Positions 56,911 to 64,000 of a stretch of 64,000 nt of DNA are shown piece by piece. The notes beneath the pieces were generated by a model, which was not told the origin of the DNA, did no database searches, and was given only the letters and a program-made list of their open reading frames with translations. Made by a program: the position numbers and the translations under genes. The stretch covers positions 186,001-250,000 of the forward strand of contig WION01000031.1 of NCBI GenBank assembly GCA_015039365.1, in the 5' to 3' direction. The DNA is from Amanita rubescens. Lineage: Eukaryota > Basidiomycota > Agaricomycetes > Agaricales > Amanitaceae. Within the stretch, counting starts at the first letter, position 1, and each line of letters opens with the position of its first letter.

Positions 56911-57189
56911 ATGAGTATGATAAGGTAGGTACTCAAACTCAATCAGTAATGCTAAAGTTTCTCAGACATGATTTCAGTGCATAAAGTTAGGTGTATGACA
57001 ACAGTTGTGAAACCAAGTATTCCTGATAAATGTGGGCTTGATCGAAGCCCTTAGCCAGTTCACTTGAACATTGTGTTCTGGGAAGCTGAAAATCTTCATC
57101 TCTTGTCAATGGTCATGTGTGCAATATGTTTGTAAGTATGTACCTTGCCGGATATGACAATTCTCGAAGTGTAGTAAGGGTAACCAATC
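56876..57189. other. Intergenic, remnant of one more ankyrin unit
   Basis: Directly after the stop at 56875 about 25 bp continue the ankyrin repeat pattern out to a second stop. The rest is without recognisable features; CpG reappears from about 57043. Confidence 0.5.
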
Positions 57190-59171
57190 CCCCATCCAGG
57201 CTCACCCGCCTATAAAATAACAAATACGCAGACCAACTCTCATCCCATTCCCAAGCCCCAAACACAGAGTCCTCATGTCTCACATCCGAAACCAGTTCAT
57301 CATCATCCTAACCCACCCATCCCGTGCCTTCACTCCTCCTACCCCAGCTCCACCCCATGCCGGAGCCGCACCGGACCAGCACCGGCATATCTCGTTGGAA
57401 GAAGTACGTCAAGTGTGTAATGCCCGCCGGACGCCGACAAGCCGTGATGGTACAACAACTTGTACTTTGGCGACCAGCTTTTCTTATTCCAGGTGCCAAC
57501 ACGTCTAAATGTACGCCTAGTCAGTTCCTTCCCTCAGAGAGCGAGAGAATGAGGAAACGCACTGTTCGCAATATCCAACTCGGGCCCAAACCGAACTTGT
57601 TTCCCAACTTTGACGACGCCGCCCACGTTCGTGTCGTAGCAAAAGCGTTTCATATGGAGAACCAATATAGGCGGTAGAGCGTCAATGTGGACTTGCTGTT
57701 GAGCTTCCAGAGTTGTACCCGGGCGACCGGGATGAGTGACTTGAACGGGTTGAGGGAGAGAAATGTAAGATAAAGCGTCCTGGACTGTGGGTGTTTGGTC
57801 GCGCTGCCAAAAGAATCCATCAGCGTTAGCAGAAGCGAAGACGAAAATAACAGAAATGTACCTGGATGTCTAATCTAACCGACCTCCAATCTTCAACAAT
57901 GACCGAATCCTTTTTCGCGTAGGGAACCCTCAACGTCGTCCTAAACTTGCCTTCGATATAGTGCTTAAGTTGTATCTATCCATCCATTAAGCGCACCCCA
58001 ACAAATATCATGAAAGAACGACGACTCACCGCCCGTGTGACGACAGTCTGATTCCGCTTCCCGACTTCTTGCCAACCTAGTTCCTCAGGCGGCGCAGCCT
58101 CTTCTTTTTCTTCAGTAGGCTCAGCGGGTGCTTGAGGCGTATGTCGACGACCGGTCACCTCTTCTCGCAACACCACCAATTCCTCTTCCAGCGTCCCCAA
58201 CATGAACCCTAAGAACTCTTCCGCATCTTCTTGCTGACCGCCCTACAGCATCAGAATCAGCAAACCATTTCAATAACCCTTCGCTCAAACACTTACCCTC
58301 ATATTGTCAAACCTCTTCTTCTCCTTCAACGCATCATACACATACGTCGGGATGAACGATTCGCCTTCCCACATTCCCTCATCCTTACCACCATCCTGGT
58401 TCCCATCTTCCCATTGTCGTTCCTTTCCCATTGTCGTTCCTTTTCCTTCCCTTTTCCTACACCCTACCCATTTAGCCAACGCATGTCCGTTCGCCAAACG
58501 AACGTCATCCACCACAAAATCAATTTTTCATAAACTCGATCATAGCGTCCACCAGAGGCGTCTTATCGCTACTCTTCGTCTTCTCCTTGTCGTCTAAGTT
58601 GGCCCCCTTCAACCTCCCAAGTTCAACAATAATAACTTTTGGACAGGCGGCGTGTAGACCAACATCTGCAACATGGCATTGGCAAAACATAGTCGCCTTT
58701 ATTGACCAATCCGCGAGGTCGTGTTGTGGTAGCAGTTGTTGTTGCTGTTGCAGCTGCAGCTAAACTCCCACCACCGCTCGCAAAAGCGACCTTGTTCTTC
58801 TCGTGTGCGCTGGTACTACCTGATGAAGACGGCTCGCCGAATGCGTACCCGTGACTGAGAGTAGAAGCAGGGATAAATCTCTACGACGGGAGGGCGTTCC
58901 TCCCTGAGACGACGAAGACTCGGAAGATTTAAGAAGGGACGCCCATGATGTCTTGGGGGAAGGCGAGAAGTGGTGGTAGTTGCGGCTGTCGTGGTTCCAG
59001 TCGTTGCAGTAGATGTAGCGGCGGTGGGGGTAACAGTGGGGAGGTAGTGCGAGCCACGGCCGTGGTTGATGCAACCGATTTTTCGTCCAGAAACTCGTCG
59101 TCCCCTTTGAGTGGTATCGTACCATTACCCACCACGGCGGGTGAAGAGACAGACGTAGTAGACATTCCCGG

Positions 59172-59568
59172 TGTAACGAGCCGATTCCGGCTACGTTGGA
59201 ACTGATCTCCGAAACCTTCCGAAGCTCCCTGAAGCACTCCGAGCCTATACTCGACCCCGGAGGATGATCGTTTGTGTTCGGACGCATGCACAGGCCTCGG
59301 ACTCGGTGCAGGAATTGTCACATGGTCACCTCATGCCTCCGTAGTATATATACCATTGTGTACGTAGTTGTACTTAGCGAATTATCACCCCATTACTGCT
59401 CCGAGTTTGATTCCTTCGGTTCCCTTCGTTCCTCGGTGCTTCAGACACCTTCCACTCGTTCACCTTCATCTTCGGCACCCTCTCTGCACCCAAGACTCCC
59501 TTCGGACTGACCTCCGTAGTCCCTTTGGCCGAACGCACTTCCGCATCGGCCTTCTTCTGATTGTTTCA
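59172..59568 (+). repeat. 5' LTR
   Basis: The 397-bp repeat begins TGTAACGAGCC and ends GATTGTTTCA. It contains a TATATATA-like stretch at about 59345-59352 (GTAGTATATATACC), a possible promoter. Confidence 0.85.
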
Positions 59569-59570
59569 AC

Positions 59571-59588
59571 TGGAGCCCACCGCGAGGG
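59571..59588 (+). promoter_or_regulatory. Putative primer binding site
   Basis: TGGAGCCCACCGCGAGG begins two bases after the 5' LTR, the usual place for pairing with the 3' end of a tRNA ending in CCA. I cannot tell which tRNA without a search. Confidence 0.45.
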
Positions 59589-59954
59589 GCTCTTAGGTCA
59601 GTCCGTCGGTCATTCCTTTCACCCAACTGCTGCACAGAAAGCATCGGACAAGCTCCGGTGTCACTTGGAATCTGCTCCGAGCCACTCCAAGCACTCTGCC
59701 GGCCCTCCCATAGCTCAGAGACCATACCCCGCCGACCTTTCTTCAATTATACCCTCCCCGCTCTTTACACTGCAGTAGCCTTCACCACTCGGCCCCACAG
59801 CACTGACACAGCATCAGCCGAACAACGCCCACACGTTCCACTACTCCCGATCCAGCTCCGATCGATCAATAGCTTTCATCCCTGAAGCCCCTTGCTTAAT
59901 CCACCTCGCTTTCCATCAGAACAGCTCGCTTTGCTTCGGCCTGCCAGTAACATC

Positions 59955-61496
59955 ATGACCAAACCAAACCGCCGCATGCCCATCCGAACGAACAAGGAGG
60001 CACCCTGCTTCCGAGGCACTGCCGCTGGTCTTGAGAGATACCTCGAAGATATCGAGATGATCTGCGAGGATAGACAACGCTCCGGAGATGCTGAACTGAT
60101 CAAATGGGCTGTCTACTATACTGATGAGAAATCTTCCGAGATCTGGAGAGCCGCTCGGGACACCCTATCGGATCCGAAAACCTGGGACGCGTTTAAGAAA
60201 GCGATTTCCGAGATCTACCCCGAGGCACAGCCCGATCGCCGCCACACTATCGCAGCACTACACGCCATTTCCGACCGCTTCTCAGCGCAAAATGTCACAT
60301 CCGAGACAGCCCTTGCTGAGTATCACAGGGAATTTTCTGGAACAGCTCAATACCTCATCGGAAAGCGCCGCATGACACGCCGTGAGGCAAGCATCATGTA
60401 CATGTCCGCATTCCCTCCCGAGCTCCGACCCGATATCACTACTCGGCTCACAATCAAGTACCCGGACGTCCACCCCGATGACGGCTATGATCTAAAGGAC
60501 ATGAATAGTGCCGCACAATTCATTATCAGCTCAAGGTCTGCTATAGCCTTGCTCGCCGCGACCACCCCACAAGCTCCGACGCTTCCGACGCCTCCGATGC
60601 CTATCCCTACTCCCCCTCCGAGCACAGCCTTCGCTCCGAGCACAGCTTCCACCCATCTCCTTAGCGGATGCGTTTTCTGCGGAGATATCAATCATCGGAC
60701 AGCCTGGTGCCATATCAGGGATGAATACGCAAGGCAAGGGAAGATCAAAATAGTCGATGGACGGATTCAATTTTTGGACGGCAACGAACCGAATGCATTC
60801 CAATACCGCCACTTCGGACAATGGTTCAAAGAACGCATTGATGTATGGCTGCTGAGGTACACACAGCCGACCGCTCCGAAGCCATTTGTGTCCTCCAACT
60901 ACTTCCTGGAAGCTCTAGACCACTCCGGAATGCATACCGCCGAGCCTGTCAATACTAAAGCACTGCAAAACGTACATACGACTCTGACGCACATACACAT
61001 TAGCACCACGATCCCTAATCAATCCACGCTCCCTAATACCACCCCCTCCGAACCCTCTGAACCCTCCAGACCCTCCGACGCTCCTACCACTACAACACAT
61101 GATACCACCGAGACCTCCGAGGCTCCTGATGACCCCACCACTGCTACGCCAATTTCTGCCACCCCGGAAACCCTCGGCGACCCCATCGCCGAAGTCTTTA
61201 TCATTTCCGAGCCATCTGGCATCCCAACAGCTGCCATTCCGAGACCTGATTCCGCCGAAATTCCAACTGCCGCCTTGACCACCTGCACGATCGAAGAAAG
61301 CGAGACGAGAAGAACCCACCCACCACTTCCCTTCTACTTTCTATCACCATCCGACCTCTCCGACCTGACCAGGAGGTCAGTATTAAAAGTACCCAGGAGG
61401 TGTAACGAGCCGATTCCGGCTACGTTGGAACTGATCTCCGAAACCTTGCGAAGCTCCCTGAAGCACTCCGAGCCTATACTCGACCCCGGAGGATGA
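59955..61496 (+). CDS. Gag-like protein of the LTR element
   Basis: A 514-codon frame from the ATG at 59955 (MTKPNRRMPIRTNKEAPCFR). The N-terminal half is helical and capsid-like (GLERYLEDIEMICEDRQRSG, YYTDEKSSEIWRAARDTLSD, ALAEYHREFSGTAQYLIGKR). A CCHC zinc knuckle follows (CVFCGDINHRTAWC, spacing C-x2-C-x4-H-x4-C). The C-terminal third is Pro/Thr/Ser-rich and disordered. The last about 32 codons lie inside the 3' LTR, stop TGA at 61494-61496. There is no protease or polymerase frame. The frame upstream of 59955 is open to 59892, but that codon is TTG. Confidence 0.8.
   Translation: MTKPNRRMPIRTNKEAPCFRGTAAGLERYLEDIEMICEDRQRSGDAELIKWAVYYTDEKSSEIWRAARDTLSDPKTWDAFKKAISEIYPEAQPDRRHTIAALHAISDRFSAQNVTSETALAEYHREFSGTAQYLIGKRRMTRREASIMYMSAFPPELRPDITTRLTIKYPDVHPDDGYDLKDMNSAAQFIISSRSAIALLAATTPQAPTLPTPPMPIPTPPPSTAFAPSTASTHLLSGCVFCGDINHRTAWCHIRDEYARQGKIKIVDGRIQFLDGNEPNAFQYRHFGQWFKERIDVWLLRYTQPTAPKPFVSSNYFLEALDHSGMHTAEPVNTKALQNVHTTLTHIHISTTIPNQSTLPNTTPSEPSEPSRPSDAPTTTTHDTTETSEAPDDPTTATPISATPETLGDPIAEVFIISEPSGIPTAAIPRPDSAEIPTAALTTCTIEESETRRTHPPLPFYFLSPSDLSDLTRRSVLKVPRRCNEPIPATLELISETLRSSLKHSEPILDPGG
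61390..61400 (+). promoter_or_regulatory. Putative polypurine tract
   Basis: The bases just before the 3' LTR (ACCCAGGAGG) include a short purine run AGGAGG, the expected site for plus-strand priming. The run is short. Confidence 0.35.
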
Positions 61497-61797
61497 TCGT
61501 TTGTGTTCGGACGCATGCACAGGCCTCGGACTCGGTGCAGGAATTGTCACATGGTCACCTCATGCCTCCGTAGTATATATACCATTGTGTACGTAGTTGT
61601 ACTTAGCGAATTATCACCCCATTACTGCTCCGAGTTTGATTCCTTCGGTTCCCTTCGTTCCTCGGTGCTTCAGACACCTTCCACTCGTTCACCTTCATCT
61701 TCGGCACCCTCTCTGCACCCAAGACTCCCTTCGGACTGACCTCCGTAGTCCCTTTGGCCGAACGCACTTCCGCATCGGCCTTCTTCTGATTGTTTCA
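61401..61797 (+). repeat. 3' LTR
   Basis: This 397-bp copy is identical to the 5' LTR except at one base. Its first 96 bp are also coding sequence of the gag frame. Confidence 0.85.
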
Positions 61798-62530
61798 CCG
61801 GGGACCCAGGCACTGTAGAAGACGTCGAATTGTCTATGACAGAAGCAGCTGAAGAAGGAACAGGCGACAAGTCTGTTGCCGCAGTAGCCGTTTTCGCTCT
61901 CGACGGTCTCGTTTGACTTTCTTCGTGTTTTGCCTCTTCAACCACCACCACTACTTTCTCCTTTGCTTCGGTACATGCCATGTCTTCGTCACCGACGAAA
62001 GGCAACGTGGCAGACAGCAATGGCGGTGGAGACGGAGGCGGCGTACTACGGATATCCAACGCTTGCCGAACGACATCTGGATCTGGTGGTGGATGCGCTT
62101 GAGGGGGATATAATGATGGCAGGAGCGTTGCAACGTTGGATGGATCCGCAGGACGTCGGGACCATATAGCCCACGATGCTTTTAGCTTGTGCTTTGGCAG
62201 TTGCAGTTGAGTCTGCGGTTGCGGCTGGGGTTCCCTTTGTTGTGGGGTTGGGGTTGGATTGGGACTTAAAACCTTTTTCGTTCGAGTCCGGTCGAGGAGA
62301 GAGCAGGGCGCTTAGGTGAAGGTGAGATGACGAGGATGAAGATGAGAGCTCTTGTTGGAGTAGGTGTGGCCCGTGGGTGCTGTCGAAGAGGGTGCTATCG
62401 ATAGGAGTAGAGGGTCTAGATGTTCAGGATCTCATGGGTGACCAGGAGTAAAGGCTGGCTCGGAGCCTCGGACGCTGGTGTTGTTGCTGGTCCAGGTGCC
62501 AATGAAATGATTGTGACTGAGGGTACGTAC

Positions 62531-63164
62531 CTCCGTGACCCCCACCCGTCTTTCCTCTGTTCAGTGGCACTACATTGGCGATGCTGGCGGAGGTGATACA
62601 GGCAGTCGGACAATGGAAAACCTGTTATCCTGCGTGGAACTACACAAGTTTCTCCGAGTCGTGTTCAGATTCCGAACATCGCGGCCCGTACTACTCAATT
62701 CAATTATTTATGCATCGAACGTCTAAATCATCCATTTCATGACTCGTAATTCCAGTTATATACGTTACCATCGATCGAGATTATCGATGAGTAATCTGAC
62801 CATGCGTCAATTGAACGGTGTGGCCCGTCCACTACCATGTTCCCGTGTAGCTGACTGCCGTATCGAGCCTCGATCCCCCCTCCAAGGACTGGCAAGCATA
62901 CACCCAATTCGAAAACGGAACTTCACCCACATGAACATCTTAGCCCAGTCTCCCACCTCTTCCATCACCAAGGCACTACATCACTTTGCGCCTGCACTAG
63001 CCATTATATAATATATGTGCAGCATTCGAATAAGTCTTCAAAGAGCCGTCAAGTTGGAGAACGTACCCGTGTGCCATCATGACGAATCTTGAGTTGTTCG
63101 AATGCACTGCCAAATACATTCAATGACGTTCAGAGAACACATTCGAATTGAGTTGTTCGGTTTG
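62531..63164. other. Intergenic, nothing recognised
   Basis: This gap lies between the start region of the deubiquitinase pseudogene and the second copy of the NACHT upstream region. No gene is recognised. Confidence 0.4.
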
Positions 63165-63314
63165 GGTGAAAGTTCGTCGCAAATGCAGATATCGTGGGGA
63201 GATTTCCGCATCGTGGAAATGTGACCTGCCGCAATTCGGACACGTGTCACCCGTCTTCTACTACAACCACCGACCCTTGATAACATGAATGCTATCAGCT
63301 TCAAGGATAGTACG

Positions 63315-64000
63315 TTCAATGAAGTTCATGGCAGCTATGTGTGTCATCCAGTCTACTGTCTGATACCAATACATTTACACTGACAACTTAACTGATATGA
63401 CTTAGACACAGAATATTCAAGTCACAAATAGTATGTCATATTTTTTGTCACTGAAATGTGTGTCTCAAAATGTTATACTTAGTAAATAGGGAACAGCTTC
63501 TTGGTTTGTTATTTAGCAGCCAACCTCAGCTACCACATTAAGAAGCCTGACATATTCCTACTGCAGAAAAGTTCAAAAAGTGGTTGGCTGTACCTGACCC
63601 ATCAATCAACCATAACATTGCTAGAGAGAAGCACCACAAGGGCACTTGTCAGTGGCTCCTAGATGACAAGAGATATATTTCCTGGAAAGAACAATCTAAC
63701 TCTTTCATGTGGATCAATGGCATATGTGAGCAACATCTTTAAAGGGGTTATTTCTAGAGACTCAATGATTGGTAGCTGGTTGTGGAAAGACTCTCATTTG
63801 GTGAATATTGTTTTTGGTGCTTTGTGCTGCTCAGCTAAGAGAAGAACAGCTCCACCATCATTGAGGACATCAAAGACATTGTTCAACATCATCCTGGGAC
63901 TGGTTTGGCCTATTTCTATTTTGACATCAATGACAAAATGAAGTGGACATCTACAAGTCTGCTTTCTTCTCTAGTACTAAGTTTGACAGCAAAGTCCAAG
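63315..64000. other. CpG-depleted island 3 (second NACHT locus, partial)
   Basis: I see no CG dinucleotide from about 63316 to the window edge, while the sequence just left of it is rich in CG. Confidence 0.75.
63567..64000 (+). CDS. Second NACHT-type NLR, 5' part, runs off the right edge
   Basis: The same exons as in the gene at 53047 are present: the KWLAVPDPSINHNIAR block, the P-loop region with the same intron, then ICSTIIEDIKDI (with N for A) and GTGLAYFYFDINDK, up to the edge. Compared with the first copy the intron inside the P-loop has diverged (AAAGGGGTTATTTCTAGAG). No break is visible in the coding part. Whether it also has ankyrin repeats cannot be seen. Confidence 0.7.

Larger units (their letters stand above)
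52785..57042. other. CpG-depleted island 2 (NACHT-ankyrin locus)
   Basis: I count about five CG dinucleotides in 4.26 kb (near 53010, 53957, 54538, 54815 and 56712). The flanks on both sides have normal CG content. The island covers the whole NACHT-ankyrin gene and a little of its flanks. Confidence 0.8.
59172..61797 (+). mobile_element. Young gag-only LTR retrotransposon, 2626 bp
   Basis: Two 397-bp direct repeats, both starting TGTAACG and ending TTTCA, flank an interior of 1832 bp. They differ at one base (C at about 59217, G at about 61446), so insertion is recent. A 4-bp target duplication CCGG borders the element; removing the element and one copy restores a continuous reading frame in the host pseudogene (PGSPGM). 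The interior encodes only a gag-like protein; I find no protease, reverse transcriptase, RNase H or integrase. It must be moved by a partner element. This matches the class called TR-GAG. Confidence 0.85.
57190..62530 (-). pseudogene. UBP3/USP10-type deubiquitinase, broken and split by an LTR element
   Basis: UBP3/USP10 is a ubiquitin-specific protease. From 62530 down, a disordered Gln/Ser/Pro-rich N-terminus (SFHWHLDQQQHQ) is readable to the element at 61797, and continues after it at 59171 (SSTVPGS joins GMSTTSVSSP). Catalytic parts follow: TRPRGLVNKGDY, then FANAMLQMLVYTPP in another frame (catalytic Cys box), VVDDVRLANGHALAKWVG, GESFIPTYVYDALKEKKRF, QQEDAEEFLGFMLGTLEEEL, EVGKRNQTVVTR, EGKFRTTLRVPY, TVQDALSYISLPQPVQVTHP, ILVLHMKRFCYDT, the His box ASGGHYTLDVLLPTRY, and AYLLFYRRV. 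At least three single-base frameshifts fall within about 250 bp around the Cys box (58490-58700), plus further breaks near 57440 and an in-frame stop near 57320. It cannot make an active enzyme. Confidence 0.8.
63165..64000 (+). repeat. Segmental duplication, copy 2 (continues beyond the window)
   Basis: This matches 52650-53480 from TTGGGTGAAA onward, with scattered substitutions and a few indels. The CpG-poor part begins at about 63315. Confidence 0.85.

Noticed and set aside
57275..57677. Plus-strand frames with Pro-rich or basic products
   Set aside because: They lie antisense to the deubiquitinase catalytic exons, whose minus-strand reading has clear family motifs.
59274..59885. Open frames in the 5' LTR and leader, repeated in the 3' LTR
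   Set aside because: They occur in both LTRs as a consequence of the repeat and have no domain; the gag frame is the only gene.

Overview
This window looks like a piece of an Agaricomycete (mushroom-class basidiomycete) genome. Genes are split by many short introns of about 48-60 nt with GT-AG borders and CTAAC/CTGAT-like branch sites. The gene content fits as well: BTB/POZ proteins, TKL-like kinases, a Crinkler-kinase fusion, small secreted proteins, F-box genes and fungal NLR (STAND) genes with TPR or ankyrin arrays. All calls come from reading translations and splice signals by eye; no database search was run, so exon borders are approximate unless stated.

Left part (0-20 kb), mostly conserved genes: COG6 (Golgi tether, -), a membrane-anchored GH5 exo-beta-1,3-glucanase (-), a C2H2 zinc-finger protein (+), a BTB protein (+), an ABC transporter (+), a gene-poor stretch (13.9-16.7 kb), a cis-prenyltransferase (-), and the 26S proteasome lid subunits RPN7 (-) and RPN6 (+), which diverge from a 128-bp shared promoter.

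Middle part (20-39 kb), a mix of core and fast-evolving genes: a TKL-like kinase, a Crinkler-kinase fusion on the opposite strand, a decayed duplicate of the RPN6 and kinase tails, a disordered hypothetical protein, a three-copy array of small secreted proteins (third copy broken), the ribosome quality-control ubiquitin ligase HEL2/ZNF598, an F-box relic and a PD-(D/E)XK-like gene carrying a frameshift.

Right part (38.5-64 kb), an accessory region: two F-box paralogues, fragments and one large wreck of a UBP3/USP10-type deubiquitinase, a young gag-only LTR retrotransposon inserted in that wreck, and three NLR loci (NB-ARC-TPR, NACHT-ankyrin, and the start of a second NACHT copy running off the edge). 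The most striking signal is that the NLR loci, and only they, lie in sharply bounded islands of 4-5 kb almost free of CpG dinucleotides. Their very long reading frames are nevertheless intact and built of nearly identical 126-bp (TPR) or 99-bp (ankyrin) units. This suggests nonself-recognition receptors evolving by repeat shuffling inside DNA with strong CpG loss, bordered by duplicated F-box and deubiquitinase fragments.
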